A stretch of DNA of 64,000 nucleotides from DATGMS01 sp035303945 (GTDB lineage: Bacteria; Bacteroidota; Bacteroidia; Cytophagales; Cyclobacteriaceae), in assembly GCA_035303945.1 (NCBI GenBank), contig DATGQZ010000024.1, positions 13,945 through 77,944 of the forward strand, written 5' to 3'. A program made the position numbers and the translations under genes. Shown here piece by piece: positions 25,544 through 33,739 of the stretch. The stretch's first letter is position 1; the number at the start of each line of letters is the position of its first letter. The notes below the pieces were generated by a model that worked only from the letters and a program-made list of their open reading frames with translations, was not told the origin of the DNA and searched no databases.

Positions 25544-26449
25544 CTACCGATCAACCTGGCTTACGCCGTAATTTTTGCCGGTGTAAAAACGAATAGGTTT
25601 CGCGAGCACTTCAACTGTCACCTTTTCCACCTTGCCCATGACTTCGCCATCGATCTGAAACTCGGCCAAGTCCAGGTTTTTTATTTCAGCCTTCGACACC
25701 TGCCAGATTTTCACCGACTCCATCTCGTTAAGATTGCCTCTAAACAAGGACAGTGAAACCTTGACAAGATCTTCTATGCCCTGCGGATCTAGCGCTATAA
25801 TTTCGAAACGTCCATCGTTTATTTTGCCTGTAGGATTAATTAAAGCTCCGGTCCCATATTTACTTCCATTGGCAATCACAAGCATCTTTGCTTTGACCTG
25901 TTCTACTTTACCGTCAACTGCCACCTCAAAACGATAAGGTTGGGCTTCAAAAAGTTGTGACAAAGAACTTTTGAAATAAGCCAGCATCCCTCGCTCCTCA
26001 TTTTGTTCGAATCGTTCTATCAAACCGGCATTAAAACCAAAATCGCTGAGATGTAATGACAGTTCTCCATTGATCATGATAGCATCCATTTTTACTTCAC
26101 GCTTGTTTACCACTGCCTCAATGGCTTCATCCAAATTATTGATCTCCAAGCTGGTCGCCAGGCCATTGGCAGAACCCAAGGGGATAATTCCTACCGCGTG
26201 ATCAGCATCAAGAACAGCTTCTACTACCATCTTAATTGTACCATCGCCTCCGCCTATAAGAACTGCATCAAAATCATAGCTTTGAACTATATTTTTGATT
26301 TTCTCTTGATCTCCCTCACCCGTGGTTTCCCACACCTCCAGCTCATAATGCTGCTTATTGAGCTTATCTTTAATTTGCGATACAGTTTCCGTCTTATCCT
26401 GTATTGTTCCTGATACAGGGTTGATGACCAATAGCAGTTTTTTGTTCAT
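25544..26449 (-). CDS. Diacylglycerol/lipid kinase of the DagK/YegS family
   Basis: Soluble lipid kinase fold: INPVSGT near residue 9 and the nucleotide-binding GGGDGT at 66-71, followed by the SANGLATSLEI substrate segment and a C-terminal beta-sandwich. It probably phosphorylates diacylglycerol or a related lipid to the phosphatidate form. It is 301 aa, full length. The gene starts 3 bp after the stop of the App1-type phosphatidate phosphatase gene, so two enzymes with opposed predicted reactions are co-transcribed. Confidence 0.92.
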   Translation of the reverse strand: MNKKLLLVINPVSGTIQDKTETVSQIKDKLNKQHYELEVWETTGEGDQEKIKNIVQSYDFDAVLIGGGDGTIKMVVEAVLDADHAVGIIPLGSANGLATSLEINNLDEAIEAVVNKREVKMDAIMINGELSLHLSDFGFNAGLIERFEQNEERGMLAYFKSSLSQLFEAQPYRFEVAVDGKVEQVKAKMLVIANGSKYGTGALINPTGKINDGRFEIIALDPQGIEDLVKVSLSLFRGNLNEMESVKIWQVSKAEIKNLDLAEFQIDGEVMGKVEKVTVEVLAKPIRFYTGKNYGVSQVDR

Positions 26450-26452
26450 GGA

Positions 26453-27499
26453 TTATTTGAATAAAGCGATTTGTTGTTGCTTGGCATGTGATATGGCTTC
26501 AGCCGTGTTTTTAACAAACACAATTTCAGGCCATTTCTCTGGCAGAATAGATTCAATCATCTTCGCCCTTCTGTCGGAATCATTCTCTTTGATCTGCCTG
26601 ATATAAACTAATAATACCCTGCCAGGGTTGCGTTTGATGATCGAAGCATATATCTCTGGATCATGCTGTCCACTATCGCCAATCAACACAAATTTCATCC
26701 CTGGGTATAGTTTTAGCAGAAGATCAATCTTTTCTTCTTTGTGTTGATGGCTGCCGCCCCCTGATTTCCACACATTACGCAAATTGATGTGCAGATCCTT
26801 TAGTAACAAAGGACCTTGAGGTAGCTTTCTGTATTTGAGAAAATCTTTAATCAAATCGGCCAAGCTCCAATCACTGCTGGAAACATAAAACACAGGATTG
26901 GCGCCGGCGTTGGATAAAATATCGTACAGTTCACTCACCCCCGGAAAAGGTCGGCGGGTATAGGCATTTTTGGAAACTGACAGCCAAAACTTTTTGCCGA
27001 GCTGGGTAGCATGCGAAATTAAAATGGTGTCATCAATATCAGAAATAATTCCCAAGGGAGAATCCGATGCGTAACGCATCACCTGTACTTTTTTTGTTTC
27101 CTTTTCAGGAATTACCCCTTCTTCTGCTTGCAACTTGATAGTAACATATTCATCATTGGTGATAAGTGGGGTAATCCCTTGGAAGGCGGCTTCAAAAATG
27201 CCTTCGGCATCGCTTACCACATGTTGGCTAATGTGTTGGTAACAAATTTCTACTTTGGCTCCCTCCACACTACTCCCCGCATACCGACGGATGGTAGCTA
27301 AGATGTTTACCAGAGGATTCTTCCTCGGCGAGGGTTTACTTTGTCTATATGCTTCTATAGCCCTGCCTTTAACAAATATTGTATCTTCATTGCCAAATGC
27401 ATATAGCAGTTCAATCCTGACCCGATCCAGCTTTCCGACGGCTTTTTTAATTTTAGAAAAAGCATATCTTATAGGAAAAGTGATTATTCGAAAAATCAT
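26453..27499 (-). CDS. App1-family phosphatidate phosphatase (DUF2183)
   Basis: HAD-type catalytic domain with D-x-D-x-T at Asp154-Asp156-Thr158 (SDIDDTIL), then YVSSSDWSLADL and LIGDSGQHDPEIY, which are the hallmarks of the App1 phosphatidate phosphatase domain first known from yeast actin patches. The N-terminal ~140 residues form a beta-rich domain also found in bacterial members. No signal peptide is evident, so it probably acts at the cytoplasmic membrane face. The reaction (PA to diacylglycerol) would oppose the kinase 3 bp downstream. The specific substrate in bacteria is not established. Confidence 0.88.
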   Translation of the reverse strand: MIFRIITFPIRYAFSKIKKAVGKLDRVRIELLYAFGNEDTIFVKGRAIEAYRQSKPSPRKNPLVNILATIRRYAGSSVEGAKVEICYQHISQHVVSDAEGIFEAAFQGITPLITNDEYVTIKLQAEEGVIPEKETKKVQVMRYASDSPLGIISDIDDTILISHATQLGKKFWLSVSKNAYTRRPFPGVSELYDILSNAGANPVFYVSSSDWSLADLIKDFLKYRKLPQGPLLLKDLHINLRNVWKSGGGSHQHKEEKIDLLLKLYPGMKFVLIGDSGQHDPEIYASIIKRNPGRVLLVYIRQIKENDSDRRAKMIESILPEKWPEIVFVKNTAEAISHAKQQQIALFK

Positions 27500-27569
27500 A
27501 GATTAGTGTTTAATGATTTTCCTCAAAAACCATACAAGATCTCTGCATCAGCTGAACGCCTTCCTGACC

Positions 27570-28529
27570 TTATTTAACAGGTCCCACCACTTCACCCTTA
27601 ATGGGAGAATGCTGTTGTCTCTCTACCCCATTGACCAGCAGCTTTTCAAAATAGATCTTTGCACCGGTAGCTTTATACATTTCTTCTACATTTTGGAGGT
27701 GCATATGTAAATGCGGTTCTGTTGAATTGCCGGAATTGCCGCATTGCCCTAACAGTTGGCCCTTGTTTACTTTGTCTCCCTCTTTTACGACTATAGAATG
27801 TTGCTTAAAATGCGCTAAGACATAAAATTCCCCAACTTCTGTCTTTACAATTATAGTATTGCCAGGTATAAAAACCGGATTCATTTCACCAGGGACATTG
27901 TCTTTAATTCCATCGACAACCATGGCGATTACCCCATCTACAGGCGCCAAAATTTCCTTTCCGAAGGCATAAAAGTCTTCGTTCGAACGGCCGTTAGTTC
28001 GGTAACTTTTGCCATTTTCCCCAATAATTAAAAAATCAAAGGCCCCACGCTGGGCCCTGTTTTCCACATGATAGTTTTGCTCAGGTGTATCTCCACCCCA
28101 GAAAACAGTCCATTGTCCCCTGAAGGGCAATTCCACCGAGGATAGGTTCTTTTCGAGTTGTACCAGCTCGTCTGCTCCAAATGGTTTAAATTCGAAACCG
28201 CTGATCTTATTCTGTTCATTCAAGTATATGTTCAACGCAAAAACCTGTTGTTGGAAAACCGTTTTGAAACGCGCGGGTTGGGATTGAACAGCTAGGGCTT
28301 CCCAAGAAACCAACTTCCCTGCCTCCCCATGCAAGGCAGTGAAAAACTTTTTATTTTCAGCCTGAGGTAAATGTTGCTGCATGGAAGGAGCTAGCATAAA
28401 AAAGATGCTGTCATAAGCTTCTTGGTTATAATGCCTTGCAAGCTTATCCATCACCGTCCTATAGCGTGTGTCCTCCTGAGCAGCAACATGATAGCTCACT
28501 ATAAAAAATACCAGAATTAGTTGTCTCAT
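27570..28529 (-). CDS. Secreted DUF3887-M23 peptidase-like protein
   Basis: Signal peptide at 1-17 (cleavage around HVAAQ), a DUF3887-like N-terminal domain (about 20-120), then an M23/LytM fold (about 150-310). The LAHFKQHS strand, GNSGNSTEPHLHMHL with His273 and His275 of the HxH motif, and Asp165 in GAFDFLI are present. The His normally found four residues before that Asp (HxxxD) is Arg161; His154 is the nearest candidate replacement. Peptidoglycan hydrolysis is likely but needs this ligand question resolved. Minus strand, upstream of the App1 gene by 70 bp. Confidence 0.85.
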   Translation of the reverse strand: MRQLILVFFIVSYHVAAQEDTRYRTVMDKLARHYNQEAYDSIFFMLAPSMQQHLPQAENKKFFTALHGEAGKLVSWEALAVQSQPARFKTVFQQQVFALNIYLNEQNKISGFEFKPFGADELVQLEKNLSSVELPFRGQWTVFWGGDTPEQNYHVENRAQRGAFDFLIIGENGKSYRTNGRSNEDFYAFGKEILAPVDGVIAMVVDGIKDNVPGEMNPVFIPGNTIIVKTEVGEFYVLAHFKQHSIVVKEGDKVNKGQLLGQCGNSGNSTEPHLHMHLQNVEEMYKATGAKIYFEKLLVNGVERQQHSPIKGEVVGPVK

Positions 28530-28610
28530 GATAGTTGGTGCTTATTTTTGAAACTTTGGGCAACGGCACTTTGGATAAATGCTACCCCACCATCCCTCGT
28601 CCAGCACAGG

Positions 28611-28820
28611 CTATTCTCCCTCCAGTTCTTCCAATTCATAGTCTGGTCCAGTCCCCCAACGCAGCAGCTCCTCCATATCATATGTTTCTAGGGTCTGAAG
28701 ATCCTTTACCTTGAAGTTCTTTCCGCTCAGTCGCGCAACCACCGTAATCTGCCTTTCTTCCCCGTAATTTATTAACCTATAATTTCTTCCCACCCTTAAA
28801 TTGTCTAATGCTAAAGGCAT
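28611..28820 (-). CDS. Small conserved-type protein, 69 aa, unknown
   Basis: Soluble, beta-rich small protein with an acidic end: LRVGRNYRLINYGEERQITV followed by VARLSGKNFKVKDL and a Glu-rich tail (DYELEELEGE). The pattern suggests a small SH3-like or Tudor-like barrel, but I do not recognise a family. A perfect -7 element on the minus strand (TAAATTTG, 28865-28872) lies 45 bases before the ATG. It is upstream of the M23 gene on the same strand (81-bp gap). Confidence 0.6.
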   Translation of the reverse strand: MPLALDNLRVGRNYRLINYGEERQITVVARLSGKNFKVKDLQTLETYDMEELLRWGTGPDYELEELEGE

Positions 28821-29061
28821 ACGTTCTTGTTGTTTATTTTAAAGTCTGATCTATCTTTCCACTTCAAATTTAGGATATTCTGATTAAAGCAGGATCAGCT
28901 CATTATAAATCTTCGTAATAATTGGAGAGCATTATCAACTTCCGCGCCTAAATGGCATATGGTATCGTGATTTAGTTCTTTTTCCATACATCATTCGGGT
29001 CTTTCTATTGCTAGATTGACGTATTTTTCGGCGCTTATCTTCATATTATTTAATAAAAGAC

Positions 29062-29069
29062 TAGATTTG
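29062..29069 (+). promoter_or_regulatory. -7 element upstream of the serB-serA fusion gene
   Basis: TAGATTTG is a perfect TAnnTTTG, 28 bases before the ATG. No good -33 TTG lies at the usual distance, so the call rests on the -7 box alone. Confidence 0.4.
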
Positions 29070-29096
29070 CATCCAAATCGTAAATTCTAAAGTACA

Positions 29097-30989
29097 ATGA
29101 CTGCAACAAAGAAATTCATCATTGATTTCGACAGTACCTTTACCCAGGTGGAGGCTTTGGATATACTGGGAGAAATCAGTCTCGAGAGCGATCCCGAAAA
29201 GAACCAGAAAATCCAAGCCATTAAAGACATCACCGACAAAGGCATGGAAGGGAAGCTGTCCTTTAGGGAGAGTCTTGAGCAAAGGATGGATTTGCTAAAA
29301 GCCACCCGAGCCCACATCAGCAAATTGGTCGAGGCGCTTCAAAGCAAAGTTTCGCTTTCCTTTCAGCGAAACAAGGAATTTTTGCAGGAAAACGCGGAAA
29401 ACATTTTTATTATCTCCAATGGTTTTAAGGATTTTATCCGCCCCATTGTAACTCCTTATGGCATTAAGGAAGAAAATATCTTTGCCAATGAATTCATCTA
29501 TGATGACAATGACAACATCATAGACTTCAACCGGGACAACCTCCTTTCCCAAAATAACGGTAAGCCGGCAACGATCAAGAGCCTGAACCTAGAAGGGGAC
29601 ATTTATGTAATAGGAGATGGCTATACCGATTATGAAATTAAAGCTTCGGGAGTAGCAAATAAGTTTTATGCTTTTACAGAAAATGTGTCGCGGCCTAAGG
29701 TAACTTCCATTGCCGATCACATTGCTCCAAGCTTAGATGAAATACTTTACGTCAATAAAATGAACAAAAAATTCTCTTATCCCAAAAGCCGTATCAATGT
29801 TCTTCTTCTAGAGAATATCCACCCCTTGGCGGTGGAACTTATGAAACAGGAAGGTTACAATGTAGAAGTCATGTCTTCCGCACTTTCAGAAGAAGAGCTT
29901 TGTGAAAAAATAAAAACTGTGTCTGTCATTGGCATCCGGTCCAAAACCAATATTACCAGAAAGGTATTGGAAAACGCCAATAGGCTTATTGCCATTGGCG
30001 CCTTCTGCATCGGCACCAATCAAATAGACCTTGATGCGGCCCAAGATAAAGGGGTAGTCGTCTTTAACGCACCCTTTAGCAATACCCGTTCTGTTGTAGA
30101 GCTGGCTATTGCGGAGATTATTCTATTGATGAGAAATATCCATGACAAAAGCCATAAAATGCACCAGGGAATATGGGATAAATCCGCCCATGGAAGCTTT
30201 GAAGTACGGGGCAAAAAACTGGGTATTGTAGGCTATGGAAACATTGGGGCACAGCTTTCTGTGTTGGCCGAAAACATGGGTTTAAAAGTATATTACTATG
30301 ATGTTATCGAGAAATTGGCCTTAGGCAATGCTACTAAGCTGGATTCTTTGGACGAGCTTTTGAGCACCTGTGACATTGTCTCTCTTCATGTGGACGGCCG
30401 CAAGGACAATAAAAACATCATCAGCAAAGACAAAATTGCTTTAATGAAAAAGGGAGCTATTTTGGTCAACCTCAGCAGGGGGCATATTGTAGATATTAAA
30501 GCTCTAAAAGAAGCCATTGAAAGTGGTCATATCGCTGGAGCTGCGGTGGATGTGTTCCCATCTGAGCCAAAAAACAATTCCGAGCCATTTGAGTCAGAAT
30601 TAAAGGGCTTACGCAACACTATTCTGACTCCGCATATCGGAGGAAGCACATTGGAAGCACAGGAAAACATTGCCCGCTTTGTTCCGGGTAAGATCATTGA
30701 ATACATTAATACGGGCAACACCTACAACAGTGTGAACTTCCCCAACATTCAGCTGCCCTTCCTGCATGACGCACATAGGCTGATCCATATTCACCAAAAC
30801 GAACCTGGGGTATTGGCAAAGATCAACCAGGTGCTAGCGGATTATAATATTAACATCGTGGGGCAGTATTTGAAAACAAATGAAAAAATAGGCTATGTGA
30901 TCACCGACATTGATATAGCCTATTCTCCGGAAGTAATTGAAGCATTGAAACGGATAGAGGGAACCATTAGGTTCAGGATGCTTTACTAG
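29097..30989 (+). CDS. Phosphoserine phosphatase / 3-phosphoglycerate dehydrogenase fusion (SerB-SerA)
   Basis: One 630-residue protein with two serine-pathway enzymes. Residues 1-225 are a HAD phosphatase: Asp10-x-Asp12 (IIDFDSTF), Ser107 (IISNGF) and Asp174/Asp178 (IGDGYTDYE), all catalytic motifs intact. Residues 235-630 are a D-3-phosphoglycerate dehydrogenase: Arg281, the NAD motif GYGNIG at 379-384, Glu490 and His513 (TPHIGGST), and a C-terminal ACT domain (about 560-630) that may bind serine for feedback control. It would carry out steps one and three of serine synthesis; the transaminase (SerC) is not in the window. Monocistronic with a terminator. Confidence 0.93.
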   Translation: MTATKKFIIDFDSTFTQVEALDILGEISLESDPEKNQKIQAIKDITDKGMEGKLSFRESLEQRMDLLKATRAHISKLVEALQSKVSLSFQRNKEFLQENAENIFIISNGFKDFIRPIVTPYGIKEENIFANEFIYDDNDNIIDFNRDNLLSQNNGKPATIKSLNLEGDIYVIGDGYTDYEIKASGVANKFYAFTENVSRPKVTSIADHIAPSLDEILYVNKMNKKFSYPKSRINVLLLENIHPLAVELMKQEGYNVEVMSSALSEEELCEKIKTVSVIGIRSKTNITRKVLENANRLIAIGAFCIGTNQIDLDAAQDKGVVVFNAPFSNTRSVVELAIAEIILLMRNIHDKSHKMHQGIWDKSAHGSFEVRGKKLGIVGYGNIGAQLSVLAENMGLKVYYYDVIEKLALGNATKLDSLDELLSTCDIVSLHVDGRKDNKNIISKDKIALMKKGAILVNLSRGHIVDIKALKEAIESGHIAGAAVDVFPSEPKNNSEPFESELKGLRNTILTPHIGGSTLEAQENIARFVPGKIIEYINTGNTYNSVNFPNIQLPFLHDAHRLIHIHQNEPGVLAKINQVLADYNINIVGQYLKTNEKIGYVITDIDIAYSPEVIEALKRIEGTIRFRMLY

Positions 30990-31003
30990 TAAAGAAACGT
31001 ATC

Positions 31004-31047
31004 ATCTTTTGGGTGGATCAAACGATTCACCTAAAAGATCTTTTTTG
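31004..31047 (+). terminator. Terminator after the serB-serA fusion
   Basis: A 12-bp stem with one G-T pair (ATCTTTTGGGTG with CACCTAAAAGAT) around a 12-base loop, then a C and a run of six T. Confidence 0.88.
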
Positions 31048-31049
31048 AC

Positions 31050-31519
31050 TAGGAGTGGGGAGAGGTAACGGGAAAGGAAAAAATGGAGTCCGGGCCATGG
31101 AGTGTTACAAACCTCCGAATAAACAAGATTTGAGCTGCTCGCATTTCGCAACCTTCCACTGTTAACCTGTTCGAAGAACAGGGCCAGATCCGATAAATCG
31201 GAACGGCTGAGGCCTGATTTTGAAACAAAGCTTCACTCGGAAATTTTAATTAATTTGTGAAGTTTGAACAAGTCGTAGACCCGAACTCTTGGACAAATAT
31301 ACGAAGAGGGTTTTAGAATATCAAACCGGCCCATATAGACTAGGTCTGCTCCGCTAAACAGGAAATATATCCGTTAGCGACAAAATGGGCTTTTACGCAA
31401 AGATTAATAAGATTTTATTTTCTATTTTTAACTATCGGTATCCCTTTTGATTAATTAGATCAGGCAAGGAAATATCGAAACCCGAAATCCATTCTTTTAG
31501 TATTCAATTAACGATCGAG
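31050..31519. other. 470-bp intergenic region with clustered short inverted repeats
   Basis: No credible ORF is seen on either strand. Within 31166-31202 two tight hairpins stand side by side: CCTGTTC-GAA-GAACAGG (31166-31182) and CCGAT-AA-ATCGG (from about 31191), the latter nested in an outer GCC/GGC pairing. A looser pair (CTTCAC / GTGAAG) follows at about 31230-31260. This could be a structured RNA or a leader element of the Usp gene, but it matches no RNA family I know. Confidence 0.35.
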
Positions 31520-32443
31520 ATGTATCAGATTAAAAAGCTTATTGTTTGCCTGGACCAGACGCCATTGGATGAGACCCTGATCAAATTCGCGGTTTTTATA
31601 GCAAAGATCAATCAAACGAAAAAAGTTTATTTCACCAACATCATCAGAAACTTGCAAATCCCCAAAGATGTGCTGAAAGAATTCCCTAATCTGATCGATA
31701 ACATGGTAGATGAACGGAAAGCACAGATGAAGGAGGTGGTGGCAAGATTTTGGGACGCTGAATGCACCAGCGAAATTTCATATATTGTAAAAGAAGGTCA
31801 GCTGGCCAAAAAAATACTGAAACTTGCGCACGATAAGTCAGCAGACATGATTGTAGTCGGCCGTAAAGTCAGCTTGCCCGGCTCCGGTGTGGGAGCCCAA
31901 CGCCTTGCGCGACGCGCCAGCTGTACTTTGATGATTATCCCTGAAAACAGTATTCCTAAGGTCGAGAAGATCCTTGTTCCCAGCGACTTCTCAGACTACT
32001 CTAAGGATGCTTTGGAAGAAGCGATACTCATATCGGAACGCAACAACAAGCGGATTGAAATCATTGTGCAAAATGTCTATACTGTCCCTTCAGGCTACCA
32101 TTATACCGGCAAGAGTTATGAAGAATTTGCAGCCATCATGCATACCCATGCAGAAATCAAGTACAAGAAATTTATCAGAAAAATTGACACAAAAGGGGTG
32201 CAGATCACACCACTATATACCAGGGATGAAGATGATGATCCAGTAGAGGACATTGTAAACAAAGCCTTAGAAATTGAGGCCGATGGTATTGTCATCGGTG
32301 CCAAAGGACGAACAGCCGCTACGGCATTGTTTTTAGGAAGCATTGCCGAAAGGCTGATCCGCATGAACGATAAAATTCCCTTGTTGGTCACCCGTCCCAA
32401 AGGCAAAAATGCCGGCATATTAGACTATATCTTAGAAATATAA
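31520..32443 (+). CDS. Tandem universal stress protein (two Usp domains)
   Basis: 307-aa cytoplasmic protein with two Usp folds, about 1-145 and 150-300. The second domain has a G-x2-G-x(8-9)-GS ATP-binding motif (GAKGRTAATALFLGSIAERL); the first has a related but looser GRKVSLPGSGVGAQRLAR. Tandem Usp proteins respond to starvation, redox or envelope stress; the ligand here is unknown. Monocistronic with a strong terminator. Confidence 0.9.
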   Translation: MYQIKKLIVCLDQTPLDETLIKFAVFIAKINQTKKVYFTNIIRNLQIPKDVLKEFPNLIDNMVDERKAQMKEVVARFWDAECTSEISYIVKEGQLAKKILKLAHDKSADMIVVGRKVSLPGSGVGAQRLARRASCTLMIIPENSIPKVEKILVPSDFSDYSKDALEEAILISERNNKRIEIIVQNVYTVPSGYHYTGKSYEEFAAIMHTHAEIKYKKFIRKIDTKGVQITPLYTRDEDDDPVEDIVNKALEIEADGIVIGAKGRTAATALFLGSIAERLIRMNDKIPLLVTRPKGKNAGILDYILEI

Positions 32444-32451
32444 CTCCCCAT

Positions 32452-32490
32452 TATCAGCAGGTGCTTCATTCACCTGCTGATTCATTTTTT
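32452..32490 (+). terminator. Terminator after the Usp gene
   Basis: ATCAGCAGGTG pairs perfectly with CACCTGCTGAT around CTTCATT, followed by TCATTTTTT. Confidence 0.92.
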
Positions 32491-32533
32491 GCCAGAGGAT
32501 TTACTTTAACAGTTACCAATCAGCGAAAATTAC

Positions 32534-32564
32534 TTTGTAAAATATATTTTTAGGGGTATATTTA
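32534..32564 (+). promoter_or_regulatory. Promoter for the DUF4412 gene
   Basis: TTTG (32534-32537), 19 bases, then TATATTTA (32557-32564), which fits TAnnTTTG in five of six fixed positions. The ATG follows 33 bases later. Confidence 0.55.
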
Positions 32565-32596
32565 CCACATATTCTTCACATTTAACTTTTAGCGCT

Positions 32597-33544
32597 ATGA
32601 AATACACCAGCTTTTATTTGACCGTCGTTCTTCTTTTTTGTTCCTTTCTTGCAGATGCGCAGATTATGAATAGAATTCGCCGCGCAGCAGAACAGGGAGT
32701 CGCCAATGCGGTGGAAAAACGAGTGGAAAGAGAAGTAGAAAACGCCACCCAACGACAACTTGAAAAGGCTTTCTCAGATCTTTATGGCCCAGAAGCTGAA
32801 GCCAGCGGAGGCATTGATATGAGCAATATCTTCAAGGGTATCAATACGAACGTAGCGACGGAAGAAACATATCATTTTACAGGAAAGGCTGAAATGGAAA
32901 TGACCGGCACAGATGAAAAAGGAAAGACTATGGAGCCGGTAAGGATGACCTCCTTTCTCAACGAAAGCAATGACTATTCCGCCATGGAAATTAATGCTGC
33001 TGACCAAAAACAGCAAGCGGATCGGATGGAGAAGACCATCATGATTTTTGACCTAAAAAACAATGCTTCCATCATTCTGATGGAGAATGAAGGTGAAAAA
33101 ACCAGGATGGCCTTTGGGTTTGATGCGACGGGGCTTGAGGAACAAGTAGACACACATACGGACAACGTCAAAACGGAGGATTTCGAAAACATTAAATTTG
33201 AGAAAACGGGCAATACGAAAACTATTGCAGGATATTCCTGTGAGGAATACCGAGCGGAGAATGATGAGTGGGTAGCGTCCTACTGGATCAGTAAGGATCC
33301 TATTCCTGTATTTGCCTCTTTTTGGGGAAAAAACAGCCCTTACTTAACGAAGCGTTCAAAAAATGCCAATAAGGAATACTTTAAAAACTTACCTGAGGGT
33401 GATATTTTGGCAATAGAATCCCAGAGCAAGAAGGATAAAACTAAGTGGAGTATGACGACAAAAAAAATTGATTCCTCTAGCAGCACCTCTTTTGTCATGG
33501 CAGATTATCCCAATATGATGGCCGGCCAAACGGCAAAAAAATAA
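32597..33544 (+). CDS. Secreted DUF4412-domain protein
   Basis: Signal peptide with cleavage after residue 20 or so (FLADAQ), a charged helical stretch (about 25-58, RIRRAAEQGVANAVEKRVER), then a DUF4412-type beta-rich domain from about 95 to 300 containing KTIAGYSCEEYRAENDEW, a typical element of this family. It is periplasmic or outer-membrane associated; function unknown. Monocistronic between its own promoter and terminator. Confidence 0.87.
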   Translation: MKYTSFYLTVVLLFCSFLADAQIMNRIRRAAEQGVANAVEKRVEREVENATQRQLEKAFSDLYGPEAEASGGIDMSNIFKGINTNVATEETYHFTGKAEMEMTGTDEKGKTMEPVRMTSFLNESNDYSAMEINAADQKQQADRMEKTIMIFDLKNNASIILMENEGEKTRMAFGFDATGLEEQVDTHTDNVKTEDFENIKFEKTGNTKTIAGYSCEEYRAENDEWVASYWISKDPIPVFASFWGKNSPYLTKRSKNANKEYFKNLPEGDILAIESQSKKDKTKWSMTTKKIDSSSSTSFVMADYPNMMAGQTAKK

Positions 33545-33552
33545 ATGCCATT

Positions 33553-33583
33553 CAGCAGCTTCTAAAACGAAGCTGCTTTTTTT
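33553..33583 (+). terminator. Terminator after the DUF4412 gene
   Basis: AGCAGCTT pairs with AAGCTGCT around CTAAAACG, followed by seven T. Confidence 0.9.
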
Positions 33584-33669
33584 GCGTTAAAGACCGCCCA
33601 CGGTGGCCTGAAAGTCCCACAAATATCGGCCTAACCTCCACTATTTCCTCAATGCAATTCCCTTGCACG

Positions 33670-33688
33670 GTTTTAAAACGTAATTTTG
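33670..33688 (+). promoter_or_regulatory. -7 element and adjacent palindrome upstream of the Zn/Cd ATPase gene
   Basis: TAATTTTG (33681-33688) is a perfect TAnnTTTG. Directly before it, between the -7 box and a TTG at 33663-33665, lies the 10-bp palindrome GTTTTAAAAC (33670-33679), a location suited to a metal-responsive repressor or activator. No regulator gene is adjacent. Confidence 0.4.
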
Positions 33689-33739
33689 ACAGGCAATGGA
33701 AAACTAATTCTTTTCTGTTGCCTGAAAAAAACTAGGGAT

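Noticed and set aside
33686..33739. TTG start for the metal ATPase at 33686
   Set aside because: This TTG is part of a perfect TAnnTTTG -7 element, so it cannot lie in the transcript from that promoter.
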